The notes beneath the pieces are model-generated. The model ran no database searches, was not told the origin of the DNA, and was given only the letters and a program-made list of their open reading frames with translations. 64,000 nt of DNA from Intestinimonas massiliensis (ex Afouda et al. 2020) (GTDB lineage: Bacteria > Bacillota > Clostridia > Oscillospirales > Oscillospiraceae): the NCBI RefSeq assembly GCF_900626285.1, contig NZ_LR131148.1:213599-277598 (forward strand), in the 5' to 3' direction. The position numbers and the translations under genes were made by a program. Below are positions 8,236-16,852 of the stretch, piece after piece. How positions within the stretch are numbered: position 1 is the stretch's first letter; every line of letters starts with the position of its first letter.

Positions 8236-9732
8236 ATGAGGACAGCGGTACCACAGGGCAGGCGTCTGCTGCCTGCCGCGGCAAAGGGACTGATCCTGTT
8301 TGCATTTGCGGTCATGGGGCTGCTGATTGCGGCGGCCTCAGCGTATATGCTGCTGGCCAATACCCACCCCAGGGCCTTTTTCCTGGTCTATACCTGTGTG
8401 CCCGCCTTATGTATGCTGGGTGCTGCGGTGTTCTTGCCGGAACAGAATCCCGGTCCCCGGGTATTTACGGCGCTGCTGTTTGCGGCCGCTCTGGTCCTCA
8501 AGGGCGTGGTGGCCCTGACGGTGACCCCCCAGCTGGAGAGCGACTTCTACCTGCTCCACTATGCGGCGGAGCAGCTGGCCCAGGGGAACAACATCCTGAA
8601 CGACACGTCCTATTTTCAACTGTGGTCCTATCAGAGCTTTTTTGTGGCCCTGCTGGCGGGAGCCATCAAGTTGTTCGGCGCCACACCGGTGACCTTCCGC
8701 CTGATGAACGTGGTTTTCTCCGCCCTGACCAATCTGCTGGTCTACGGACTGGCCAGGCGATTTGCCTCCGAGCGGGCGTCCCGAACGGCGGCGCTGCTGT
8801 TCCTGCTCTACCCGGGTACCTATTTCCTGATCCCTCTGCTCACCAACCAGCACCTGTCTGAGTGCCTGCTGCTGGCGGCCTTCTGGGTCTGCACCACTCC
8901 GGCGCGGAGCAGGGTCCGGCGGCTGTGGCTGGGCGGAGCCGGCGGCATACTGCTTGCCCTCAGCAATGCGGTGCGCCCCATGGGGGTGGTGGCGGCCATG
9001 GCCATGTGCGCCTGCCTGGTGCTCCAGCTGCTGGAGTGGCTGGGGGACAGAAGCCTGTCCCTGGGCGCCCGTCTGCTGCCCGGACTGTGCTTCCTGGCGG
9101 CCTATTTCCTGTGCGGGAAGGTGCTCTCCGGCCTGGTGATCTGGACGGGACTGAACCATTACGGCCTGTCCAACCAGGCGCCGGAGTGGAAATTTATCCT
9201 GGGGCTCAATCAGGAATCCCTGGGCCGGTACAGCGACGCCGACGCGGCGGCGGTGTTCGGCCAGGGCGTGGATCAGCGCCAGGCCCTGGAGCAGCTGGCA
9301 AAGGAGCGGATGTCCATCTCCCTGCCCGATCTGCTGAAGCTGATGATACAGAAGATCCGCATCATGTGGGGCGGCTTTGAGGACGCCTCCTGGATCCTCA
9401 CGCCCCGCTACCTGGATGAATTGGAGCAGCAGGGACTGAAGGAACTGGCCGTCTATATCGTGGACAAGCTCCAGCGGCTGGGCTCCGGGTGCTACATCGC
9501 CATGGGCCTGGTGAATGCGGGCGGCGCCCTGTCCGCCCTGCGCCGGCGGAAACCCATGCCGGAGACCCAGCGCCTGCTGATGCTGACCGCCCTGGCCTAC
9601 TTCTGTGCCCACCTGTTCATTGAGATCCAGGTCCGTTACCGCAGCACCATGACCGTACTGCTGATCGTCCTGGCCGCCGCCGGCTTTGACTGGCTGCATG
9701 AGCTGGTGGGCCGCCGGAAAGCAAAATTATAA
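8236..9732 (+). CDS. GT39-like membrane glycosyltransferase
   Basis: A 498-residue multi-pass membrane protein with about ten hydrophobic segments, resembling the ArnT/PMT-like GT-C glycosyltransferases that move a sugar from a polyprenyl phosphate to an acceptor outside the membrane. The first large outside loop has the typical acidic motif SDFYLLHYAAEQLAQG, and RLMNVVFSALTNLLVYGLAR follows as in the family. The ATG at 8236 is chosen for its GGGAGGA site. It is a single-gene unit between two terminators. Acceptor and sugar donor cannot be read from the sequence. Confidence 0.75.
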   Translation: MRTAVPQGRRLLPAAAKGLILFAFAVMGLLIAAASAYMLLANTHPRAFFLVYTCVPALCMLGAAVFLPEQNPGPRVFTALLFAAALVLKGVVALTVTPQLESDFYLLHYAAEQLAQGNNILNDTSYFQLWSYQSFFVALLAGAIKLFGATPVTFRLMNVVFSALTNLLVYGLARRFASERASRTAALLFLLYPGTYFLIPLLTNQHLSECLLLAAFWVCTTPARSRVRRLWLGGAGGILLALSNAVRPMGVVAAMAMCACLVLQLLEWLGDRSLSLGARLLPGLCFLAAYFLCGKVLSGLVIWTGLNHYGLSNQAPEWKFILGLNQESLGRYSDADAAAVFGQGVDQRQALEQLAKERMSISLPDLLKLMIQKIRIMWGGFEDASWILTPRYLDELEQQGLKELAVYIVDKLQRLGSGCYIAMGLVNAGGALSALRRRKPMPETQRLLMLTALAYFCAHLFIEIQVRYRSTMTVLLIVLAAAGFDWLHELVGRRKAKL

Positions 9733-9767
9733 AAATATCCCCATCCAAAAGGATGGGGATATTTTTT
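9731..9767. terminator. Bidirectional intrinsic terminator
   Basis: AAAATATCCCCATCC, AAAA loop, GGATGGGGATATTTTTT. It serves the glycosyltransferase gene (plus) and the CofE-like gene (minus), which converge here. Confidence 0.92.
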
Positions 9768-9773
9768 GTGGAC

Positions 9774-10967
9774 TTATTCGGTGGTGTAGTTGTCAAAGTA
9801 GCCCTGAATGTACACAATGGGGGTGCCCTTGTCGCCGGAGCCGGAGGTCAGGTCGCACAGGGACCCGATCAGATCGGTGAGCCGGCGGGGGGTGGTGCCC
9901 TGGGAGGCCATCTTGCCCACCAGGGAGCCGTCCTTCTTCTTGATCTCGTTCTTGATGGCGTCCCGCAGCGCCTCGCCGGACAGGGCGGCAAAATCGTTGT
10001 CCGCCAGGTACTTCAGCTTCAGCTCGTTGGGGGTGCCCTCCAGACCGGCGGTGTAGGCGGGGGAGACCACCGGATCGGCCAGCTCCCAGATCTTGCCCAC
10101 CGGGTCCTTGAAGGCGCCGTCACCGTACACCATGACCTCCACGTGCTTGCCGGTTTCCTTCAGCAGCCTGGCCTGAATGGCCTCCACCAGGTCCTGGCAG
10201 TCCCGGGGGAACAGCTTCACCTTGTCCTCGGTGGACTTGTTGGAGCCCAGCAGGCCGTACTTCTCATTGCAGCCGCTGCCATTGATGGGAGCAGTCATGA
10301 TCTCGTCCAGGCAGAACACCTTCTCGGCACCGGCGGCCAGCAGGCGGCGCTTGGTGCGGGCGCGGGTGTGGATGTCGCAGGCCAGCACGTTCTTGGTGTA
10401 GGACAGGATGGCCCGGGGATCGTTGGCGAAGATGACCTCCACCTCGGCGCCGCACTCCCGGATCAGGTTGGCGTAGTAGTCCACATAGTCCACGCCGGTA
10501 AAGGGGTGGGTGGTGTAGCCGAACAGCTCCCGGTAGCGCTCCAGAGAGAGCACATCCTTGTAGGGGTCCACGCCCTTCTCATCCATCACATCCTCGTCGA
10601 TGAGATGGTTGCCCACCTCGTCGGAGGGGTAGGACAGCATGAGGACGATCTTCCTGGCGCCCTTGGCGATGCCCCGCAGGCAGATGGCGAAGCGGTTGCG
10701 GCTGAGGATGGGGAAGATGACGCCGATGGTCTCTCCTCCCAGTTTGGCTTTCACATCGGCGGCGATGTCGTCCACGGTGGCATAGTTGCCCTGGGCCCGG
10801 GCCACAATGGCCTCGGTCATGGCCACCACGTCCCGGTCACGGACAGTGATCGCGCCGTCCTTCACGGCTTCCAGCACGGACCCGGTGACGATCTCCACCA
10901 GGTCATCGCCGCTGCGGATAATGGGGGCCCGGATCCCCATTGATACGGTACCGACCATCCGGCTCAT
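9774..10967 (-). CDS. CofE/F420-0:gamma-glutamyl ligase-like protein
   Basis: A 397-residue protein. Its N-terminus (GTVSMGIRAPIIRSGDDLVEIV) and the following VRDRDVVAMTEAIVARAQGNY match the F420-0:L-glutamate ligase family, which joins glutamate to a lactyl-phospho-deazaflavin using GTP. F420 itself is not expected in Clostridia, where members of this longer subgroup are common with unknown substrate, so the call is to family only. The start at 10967 has AGGAG ten bases upstream; a longer start (11009) is possible. It is a monocistronic gene with its own promoter at 11027-11055 and a terminator. Confidence 0.75.
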   Translation of the reverse strand: MSRMVGTVSMGIRAPIIRSGDDLVEIVTGSVLEAVKDGAITVRDRDVVAMTEAIVARAQGNYATVDDIAADVKAKLGGETIGVIFPILSRNRFAICLRGIAKGARKIVLMLSYPSDEVGNHLIDEDVMDEKGVDPYKDVLSLERYRELFGYTTHPFTGVDYVDYYANLIRECGAEVEVIFANDPRAILSYTKNVLACDIHTRARTKRRLLAAGAEKVFCLDEIMTAPINGSGCNEKYGLLGSNKSTEDKVKLFPRDCQDLVEAIQARLLKETGKHVEVMVYGDGAFKDPVGKIWELADPVVSPAYTAGLEGTPNELKLKYLADNDFAALSGEALRDAIKNEIKKKDGSLVGKMASQGTTPRRLTDLIGSLCDLTSGSGDKGTPIVYIQGYFDNYTTE

Positions 10968-11026
10968 AAGTACAACACTCCTAATATCTTTTTCAATTGT
11001 CTGCGGCATTTTGCCGCAACAAAATA

Positions 11027-11055
11027 ATTATACCGTAAAATTGACGGTTTGTAAA
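11027..11055 (-). promoter_or_regulatory. Sigma-A promoter of the CofE-like gene with internal palindrome
   Basis: On the minus strand: TTTACA, 17-bp spacer, TATAAT. The spacer holds a CCGT...ACGG inverted repeat (11033-11047), a plausible repressor site. Confidence 0.75.
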
Positions 11056-11082
11056 ATAAAAATTGCAAAAAGCTGAATATTC

Positions 11083-13476
11083 TTAACTTTGAGGATAGAC
11101 TTGCTGGGCAAAGTGGACGGTGGCCATAGCGTCCCTGGCGTAGCAGTCGGCGCCGATCCGCTTGGCGTACTCCGCCGTCAGCACTGCGCCGCCCACCGCC
11201 ACCTGGACCTGAGGGGCCTGCTGCCGCAGCAGGGCGATGGTTGCCTCCATGTTCACCACGGTGGTGGTCATCAGGGCGCTGAGCCCTACCAGGCGCACCC
11301 CCGGCTGGGCGGCGGCCCGGGCGATGGCCTCGGGCGCCACGTCCCGGCCCAGGTCGTCCACCTGGAAGCCGTAGTTCTCCAGCAGTACCTTCACGATGTT
11401 CTTGCCGATGTCGTGGATGTCCCCCTTCACCGTGGCCAGCACCACGGTGCCCCGGTTCTCCTGGGGCTGACCGGCCATGGCGGTCTTCACCACCTCGAAG
11501 GCGGCCTTGGCGGCCTCGGCGCTCATCAGCAGCTGGGGCAGGTAGAGGGTGCCCTTTTCAAACCCCTGGCCCACCTGATCCAGGGCGGGGATCAGCAGCT
11601 TGTCCACCAGGTCCAGCGGCGCCGCGCCGCCCTCCAGAGCGGCCTTGGCGGCCTCCGCCGCCCCTTCCTTCAGGCCGCGGATCACGCACTCGTCCAGGGG
11701 AGCGGCAGGCCCGGCGGATACCGGTGCGGCGGGTGCGGCGGCCGGCCCGCCGTAGGCGGCGATGTAGCCGGCGCACTGGCTGTCCAGCCCGGTAAGGGCG
11801 CAGTAGGCCCGGTAAGCCGCCATCATCCCGTCAGACAGGGGGTTGAGGATGGCGCAGCTCAGTCCCTTCTGGAGGGCCATGGTGAAGAAGGTGCGGTTCA
11901 CCAGCTCCCGCTGGGGCAGGCCGAAGGACACGTTGGACACTCCCAGGATGGTGGGGCAGCCCACCTCCGGCCCGATCCGGCCCAGGGCCTCCAGGGTGAC
12001 CAGAGCGGCGTCGGGCTCCGAAGATACGGTGAGGGTCAGGGGGTCGATGACGATGTCGTGGGCGGGGATACCGTACTGGGCGGCGGTATCCCGGATCTTC
12101 CTGGCGATGGCCACCCGGCCGTCGGCGGTGTCGGGGATACCCCCCTCGTCCAGGGTGAGGCCCACCACCACGCCGCCGTACTTTTTCACCAGGGGGAAGA
12201 CCGCCTCCATGCTCTCAGCCTTGCCGCTCACCGAGTTGAGCATGGGCTTGCCGTTGTAGCGGCGCATGGCCCGCTCCATGGCCGCGGGGTCGGAGGTGTC
12301 CAGCTGGAGGGGCAGGGGGATGACCGCCTGGATGGCGCACACCGCCTCGGTGAGCAGGGCGGGCTCGTCGATCTCCGGCAGGCCCACGTTCACGTCCAGA
12401 ATGTGGGCGCCCGCCTCCTCCTGGGCAAAGCCCTCGTTCAGCAGGTACTCGATGTCGTGCTCCCGCAGGGCCTGCTTGAACCGCTTCTTGCCGGTGGGGT
12501 TGATCCGCTCCCCGATGAGCACCGGGGCTTTGCCGATCTCCACCGCCCGGGAGTAGGAGGACACCACCGTGCGCCCCTTGTCCGTGGGGGGCACAAAGGG
12601 CAGATTCCGGCAGCGGGCGGTGAGGGCGCGGATGTGATCGGGGGTGGTGCCGCAGCAGCCCCCCATCAGGTGGATGCCGTAGGCGGACAGGGTCTCCATC
12701 ACGGCGGCGAACTCCTCCGGCCCCACGTCGAACACGGTCCTGCCCCCCTCGGTGCGGGGCAGCCCGGCGTTGGGGTTGACCACGATGGGCAGGGAGGCGC
12801 AGGCGGCCAGCTCCTTCACGATGGGCTCCATCTGGGCAGGACCCATGCCGCAGTTGACACCCAGGGCGTCCACCCCCAGGCCCTCCAGCAGGGCCACGGT
12901 GGAGGCCACAGTGCCGCCGGTGAGCAGCTTGCCGTTTTCCCCGTACACGGTGGTGACGATCACCGGCAGGTCGCAGTTCTCCTTGGCGGCCAGCACGGCG
13001 GCCTTGGCCTCATAGCCGTCGCTCATGGTCTCGATCAGCACCAGGTCGGCCCCGGCCTCCGCGCCGATGCGCACCACCTGGGCGTAGAGGGACACCGCGT
13101 CCTCAAAGTCCAGCTCCCCCATGGGCTTGAGCAGCTTACCCGTGGGACCCATGTCCAGGGCGATCCAGGCGTCGTTCTCCCGGCCCGCTTCCGCCCGGGC
13201 GGAGCGGGCGATGTCCACTCCGGCCTTCACGATGGCCTCCAGGTCGAACGGACCGCCCGCCGGGAACTTCAATGCGTTGGCCCCGAAGGTGTTGGTGCAC
13301 AGGATGTCGCTGCCCGCCTCCAGATAGGCCCGGTGGAGGGCGGCGATCCGCTCCGGGTAGAGCAGGTTCCAGGTCTCGGGCAGCTCGCCGCCCTTCAGAC
13401 CCTGGGCCTGGAGCAGGGTGCCGGTGCCTCCGTCAAAAAACAGGCGTTCCCGCCCCAATTTTTCTCTCAAATTCAT
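11083..13476 (-). CDS. metH: Cobalamin-dependent methionine synthase, without activation domain
   Basis: A 797-residue MetH moving the methyl group of 5-methyl-THF to homocysteine through methylcobalamin. Domains in order: homocysteine/zinc barrel (about 1-285, GVNCGMGP and GGCCGTTPDHIRAL carrying the zinc cysteines), pterin-binding barrel (about 310-570, LIGERINPTGKK), cap (about 590-670) and B12 domain (about 680-797, with the cobalt-ligand motif DIHDIGKNIV). The C-terminal reactivation domain of the 1200-residue enterobacterial enzyme is absent and is encoded by the preceding gene, which overlaps it by ATGA. metF lies further upstream, so methyl supply, transfer and repair are coexpressed. 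RBS AGGAGA. Confidence 0.94.
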   Translation of the reverse strand: MNLREKLGRERLFFDGGTGTLLQAQGLKGGELPETWNLLYPERIAALHRAYLEAGSDILCTNTFGANALKFPAGGPFDLEAIVKAGVDIARSARAEAGRENDAWIALDMGPTGKLLKPMGELDFEDAVSLYAQVVRIGAEAGADLVLIETMSDGYEAKAAVLAAKENCDLPVIVTTVYGENGKLLTGGTVASTVALLEGLGVDALGVNCGMGPAQMEPIVKELAACASLPIVVNPNAGLPRTEGGRTVFDVGPEEFAAVMETLSAYGIHLMGGCCGTTPDHIRALTARCRNLPFVPPTDKGRTVVSSYSRAVEIGKAPVLIGERINPTGKKRFKQALREHDIEYLLNEGFAQEEAGAHILDVNVGLPEIDEPALLTEAVCAIQAVIPLPLQLDTSDPAAMERAMRRYNGKPMLNSVSGKAESMEAVFPLVKKYGGVVVGLTLDEGGIPDTADGRVAIARKIRDTAAQYGIPAHDIVIDPLTLTVSSEPDAALVTLEALGRIGPEVGCPTILGVSNVSFGLPQRELVNRTFFTMALQKGLSCAILNPLSDGMMAAYRAYCALTGLDSQCAGYIAAYGGPAAAPAAPVSAGPAAPLDECVIRGLKEGAAEAAKAALEGGAAPLDLVDKLLIPALDQVGQGFEKGTLYLPQLLMSAEAAKAAFEVVKTAMAGQPQENRGTVVLATVKGDIHDIGKNIVKVLLENYGFQVDDLGRDVAPEAIARAAAQPGVRLVGLSALMTTTVVNMEATIALLRQQAPQVQVAVGGAVLTAEYAKRIGADCYARDAMATVHFAQQVYPQS

Positions 13477-14132
13477 GCTTGATCTCTCCTGAATGCGCAG
13501 TCTGTTTTGCCGCAGGCCTCGCAGCCCTGCCGGTGGCAGGCAATGGCCTGGCGGGAGCGGCCGATGACAGCCGTTACCGATTTGATGGGAAGGAGCAGCA
13601 TACTGTCGGTCACCGTCAGGCCGATGCGCTCCGGGGTGCGGAGCAGCCGGGCGATCTCTGGCTGGCAGGCAATGGGGAAGTCCCCGTAGCCCGGGCTGAA
13701 CCGGGGCCGCAGGTACCAGCCCTCCGCCAGGCTCTCCTGCCGGAGGGCGTCGTTGGCCTGGTCGCACACCTCTTCGATGAGGGCGGCCCCCGCCGCCTGG
13801 TACACGGCCCCTTCGCTGACCCGGCCAGCCCCCGCCCGGGCGATGAGCCGGTCCACCTCCAGCCCCAGGGTGGCGGCAAAGAGGATGACCTCCTCACAGC
13901 CCAGCAGGTTCCGGTGGAGGGCGGCGCTCTTCACCCGGATGGGGCCCAGCTCCATGGTGTTCCCCTCACAGAAGGTAAGGGGGAGGACGGTACTCATTGT
14001 CCTGGGCTCCGCCGCCTGCTCCACCCGGGCGGTGCAGGTGCGGATGAGGGCCTCCACCTCCGGCTCCGGCCTGACGCCCTTTCTGTAGCCCAGGTAGCGG
14101 CAGACCTCCTCGTAGGGGGCAGTCACGTTCAT
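13473..14132 (-). CDS. Methionine synthase activation-domain protein (separate subunit)
   Basis: A 219-residue stand-alone version of the AdoMet-binding reactivation domain of MetH, which remethylates cob(II)alamin. The signature RPRFSPGYGDFPI corresponds to the RxxxGYxxP AdoMet site. A C-terminal CxxCGKTDCAFR cysteine cluster is typical of the clostridial stand-alone form and may bind a metal. It overlaps metF (upstream) and metH (downstream) by four bases each (ATGA), so all three are translationally coupled. Confidence 0.88.
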   Translation of the reverse strand: MNVTAPYEEVCRYLGYRKGVRPEPEVEALIRTCTARVEQAAEPRTMSTVLPLTFCEGNTMELGPIRVKSAALHRNLLGCEEVILFAATLGLEVDRLIARAGAGRVSEGAVYQAAGAALIEEVCDQANDALRQESLAEGWYLRPRFSPGYGDFPIACQPEIARLLRTPERIGLTVTDSMLLLPIKSVTAVIGRSRQAIACHRQGCEACGKTDCAFRRDQA

Positions 14133-14989
14133 TTCAGAATCTCCGACAGGCTGGCCTGGATGCCGGCGGCGATCTCCGGCTTGTTCATGGAATAGATGTG
14201 GATGTGGTTCACCCCGTTGGCGATCAGGTCGATGATCTGGTCGGTGGCGTAGGCCACCCCCGCCTGACGCATGGCGGGGGGATTGTCCCCGAACTTGTCC
14301 ACAATGGCCTTGAACCGCTCGGGCAGGTAGGTGCCGGACAGCTTGCAGATGCGGGCGATCTGCTTGCCGTTGGTCACCGGCATGATGCCCGCCACCACCG
14401 GTACCGTGATGCCCTTTTCCCGGATGCGGTAGAGGAAGTTATAGAGGATATTGTTGTCAAAGAACATCTGAGTGGTGAGGAACTGACAGCCAGCCTCCAC
14501 CTTGGCCTTCAGATGGTCGATGTCGGCGTTCTTGGTGGGAGATTCCGGATGACCCTCCGGATAGCAGGCGCCACCCACGCAGAAATCCCCGTGAGCCTTG
14601 ATGTCCCGTACCAGCTCGGCGGCATAGTGGTAGTCGTGGGCGGGAGCGCCGCCCTCGGGGATGTCCCCCCGGAGGGCCAGCACGTTCTGGATGCCCCTGG
14701 CTTTCAGGTGCTCCAGCACCTTTGCCACGTGCTCCCTGGTGGAGGAGGCGCAGGTCAGGTGGGCCAGCACGTCCACGCCGTATTTATCCTGGATTCCGGC
14801 GGCGATGCCCACGGTGTAGTCGCTGGTGCCGCCCCCCGCGCCGTAGGTGACGCTCATGAAATCAGGCCGCAGGGCGGCGATCTCCTGGGTGGCCTTTGCC
14901 ACAGATTCGTAGGTGTCGCTGGTCTTGGGGGGGAATACCTCAAAGGACAGGGTGACCTTGTCCCGGTTGAGCTTGTCAATGATCTTCAT
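14129..14989 (-). CDS. metF: 5,10-methylenetetrahydrofolate reductase
   Basis: A 286-residue FAD enzyme reducing methylene-THF to methyl-THF. It shows the family's LSFEVFPPKT start, the SVTYGAGG segment, HLTCASSTRE, and LALRGDIP around the folate/FAD site. The ATG has AAGGAG ten bases upstream. It is first of the metF - activation protein - metH set and begins only 20 bases after a MATE pump gene on the same strand, with no terminator between. No SAM or cobalamin riboswitch fits in that 20-base gap. Confidence 0.95.
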   Translation of the reverse strand: MKIIDKLNRDKVTLSFEVFPPKTSDTYESVAKATQEIAALRPDFMSVTYGAGGGTSDYTVGIAAGIQDKYGVDVLAHLTCASSTREHVAKVLEHLKARGIQNVLALRGDIPEGGAPAHDYHYAAELVRDIKAHGDFCVGGACYPEGHPESPTKNADIDHLKAKVEAGCQFLTTQMFFDNNILYNFLYRIREKGITVPVVAGIMPVTNGKQIARICKLSGTYLPERFKAIVDKFGDNPPAMRQAGVAYATDQIIDLIANGVNHIHIYSMNKPEIAAGIQASLSEILK

Positions 14990-15009
14990 GGGGAAACACT
15001 CCTTGTATG

Positions 15010-16374
15010 TTAGGTGGCGGCTTCCGACTCAGCGGACGGCATGGGCGGGAAGCGGAGCCTGGACAGGCAGAGAACGAACAGCGCCGAGCTGATGGCCCAG
15101 GTCAGGGGATAGGCCCAGTAGACCACCTGGATGGAGGGGATGGCCCGGACTGTCAGGGTGATGTAGGTGATGCGCAGGGCGCACCACACCGAGAGCATGA
15201 TGGTCATGGGCACGATGGGCCGGCCCAGGCCCCGCATGATGCCGGCGCAGCAGTGAGAGAAGGACAGAAGGCAATAGAACAGGGACACGGTGTGGGCGTA
15301 GTTGACGCCGAAAGCCACCACATCAGGCTGATCGTTGAAGGCGGATACCAGCACCGGGGACAGGAAGAAGATGCCCACCCCGATGCACTCGGCCAGAATG
15401 GGGCTGCACATCAGGCCGAACTTCATGCCGGCCCGCACCCGGTCATACCGCTGGGCGCCGATGTTCTGGCTGACGAAGGTGGACAGGGCCAGGGCAAAGC
15501 AGGTGACTGGGAGGAAGGCAAAGCCCTCGATCTTGCTGTAGGCCCCGCAGCCCGCCATAGCGGAGGAGCCGAAGGCGTTGATGTTGGCCTGGACGATGAC
15601 GTTGGCCAGGGAGACCACCGAGCTCTGCACCCCTGAGGGGACGCCCAGAGTGATCACCTGTTTGAGCATAGGCCCTTCAAACCGTACCCGCCGCCAGCGG
15701 ATGCGGTAGCTCCGCTGCGTGCGGGTGAGCCGGCCCAGAGCCAGGCTGGCGCTGAGGATCTGGCTGATGATGGTGGCCAGAGCGGCGCTGCCCACGCCCA
15801 GGTGGAGGACTGCCACGAACAAAAGGTCCAGCACCACGTTGGTGATGGAGGCCAGGATCAGGTATTTCATGGGGCTGCGGCTGTCTCCCACCGACTGAAG
15901 GATACTGGCCGCCATATTGTACAGCACCACCGCGCTGCAGCCCAGGAAGTAGATGCGGAAATAGAGAATGGAATTCTGGATCACGTCGGACGGGGTGCCG
16001 ATCCACCGCAGGATTTGAGGGCTGAGCACCACGCCCAGCACCGTCAGGATACACCCGGCGGCAATACCCAGGGCCACCGTGGTATGGACCGCCCGCTCCA
16101 CATGGTCGTCATCCTGGGCGCCGTAAAACCGGGCGATGAGCACCCCGGCGCCCAGAGACAGGCCGTTGATGAATCCGGTGAGCAGCATGATGAGGCTGCC
16201 GGAGGAACTGACTGCCGCCAGGGCCTGCTCGCCGATAAACTTGCCCACGATCAGGGAGTCAACCGCGTTGTACAGCTGTTGGAACAGGTTGCTAAGAAAA
16301 ATGGGCAGGGCAAAGGTGAGCATTTTTCTGGGCACGCTGCCCACCGTCAGCAAATTTTGGTCCAGATCCGCCAT
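15010..16374 (-). CDS. MATE family efflux transporter
   Basis: A 454-residue, twelve-helix cation-driven multidrug/organic-compound exporter. It opens with the family motif MLTFALPIFLSNLFQQLYNAVDSLIVG and carries GLSLGAGVLIARFYGA and the second-half repeat VSQNIGAQRYDR. I chose the ATG at 16374 (GGTGGGTG upstream) because further upstream the frame runs through the PadR promoter. It is divergent from padR and leads into metF, so the two 20-bp PadR operators beside it may also affect this gene. Confidence 0.92.
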   Translation of the reverse strand: MADLDQNLLTVGSVPRKMLTFALPIFLSNLFQQLYNAVDSLIVGKFIGEQALAAVSSSGSLIMLLTGFINGLSLGAGVLIARFYGAQDDDHVERAVHTTVALGIAAGCILTVLGVVLSPQILRWIGTPSDVIQNSILYFRIYFLGCSAVVLYNMAASILQSVGDSRSPMKYLILASITNVVLDLLFVAVLHLGVGSAALATIISQILSASLALGRLTRTQRSYRIRWRRVRFEGPMLKQVITLGVPSGVQSSVVSLANVIVQANINAFGSSAMAGCGAYSKIEGFAFLPVTCFALALSTFVSQNIGAQRYDRVRAGMKFGLMCSPILAECIGVGIFFLSPVLVSAFNDQPDVVAFGVNYAHTVSLFYCLLSFSHCCAGIMRGLGRPIVPMTIMLSVWCALRITYITLTVRAIPSIQVVYWAYPLTWAISSALFVLCLSRLRFPPMPSAESEAAT

Positions 16375-16457
16375 TGCTTCACCCACCTTTGACAATTTTT
16401 GTGCGTACCCTCTATCATACCATCCTCGGAAGACAGGCGCAAGGGTCAATGAATTTC

Positions 16458-16486
16458 TTGACAATGTCGATATTCGAGAATATAAT
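16458..16486 (+). promoter_or_regulatory. Consensus sigma-A promoter of the PadR-DUF2812 operon
   Basis: TTGACA, 17-bp spacer, TATAAT: a full consensus match. The spacer is filled by the first copy of the 20-bp repeat described at 16463-16516, so a bound repressor would block RNA polymerase. Confidence 0.92.
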
Positions 16487-16516
16487 GCAGACAGAGAATG
16501 TCGATATTCGAGAATA
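16463..16516. repeat. Twin 20-bp operator repeats, probable PadR sites
   Basis: Two identical 20-bp copies (AATGTCGATATTCGAGAATA) at 16463-16482 and 16497-16516, 34 bp apart centre to centre. Each contains the inverted repeats TCGA-TAT-TCGA and TATTC-GA-GAATA. Copy one occupies the promoter spacer; copy two lies between the expected transcription start and the ribosome site of padR. Confidence 0.85.
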
Positions 16517-16528
16517 GGGGTGAGACAC

Positions 16529-16852
16529 ATGCCCAGGCCCAAATTTCAGACCCTCACGGAGCAGATGTACTACATCCTGCTCTGCCTCAGCAAGGAGTGC
16601 TGCGGCATGGACATCATGGAGCGCATCCCGGCCATGACGGGGGGCAGGGTGCGGGTGGGGTCCGGCACCCTGTACAACCTGCTGGAGCAGTTCGCGGAGG
16701 CCGGCATGATCCGGGAGACCAGAGCGGAGGGCCGCCGCCGGAGCTATGTGCTCACCGACAAGGGGAAAGAGGCCCTGTCGGGGGAGTACCGCCGCATCTG
16801 CGCCCAGGCCTGGGACTACCGGGCCGCATTCGGAGAGGAGGAGCCGCGATGA
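16529..16852 (+). CDS. PadR family transcriptional regulator
   Basis: A 107-residue winged-helix repressor of the short PadR group. The motif QMYYILLCLSKECCGMDIME is followed by the wing region VGSGTLYNLLEQFAEAGMIRE and YVLTDKGKEAL. The start at 16529 follows GGGGTGAG and lies just after the second operator repeat. It is translationally coupled (ATGA) to the DUF2812 membrane protein. Such PadR/DUF2812 pairs are common in Firmicutes and are thought to respond to membrane stress. Autoregulation through the two 20-bp repeats is the simplest reading. Confidence 0.93.
   Translation: MPRPKFQTLTEQMYYILLCLSKECCGMDIMERIPAMTGGRVRVGSGTLYNLLEQFAEAGMIRETRAEGRRRSYVLTDKGKEALSGEYRRICAQAWDYRAAFGEEEPR

Noticed and set aside
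11089..13482. 797-codon open frame antisense to metH
   Set aside because: Composition is that of a GC-driven shadow frame (Gly/His/Gln rich); the minus-strand metH has clear domains and a ribosome site.
14990..15009. SAM or cobalamin riboswitch controlling metF-metH
   Set aside because: Only 20 bases separate the MATE stop and metF start, and none of the conserved riboswitch cores was seen in the MATE-padR gap.
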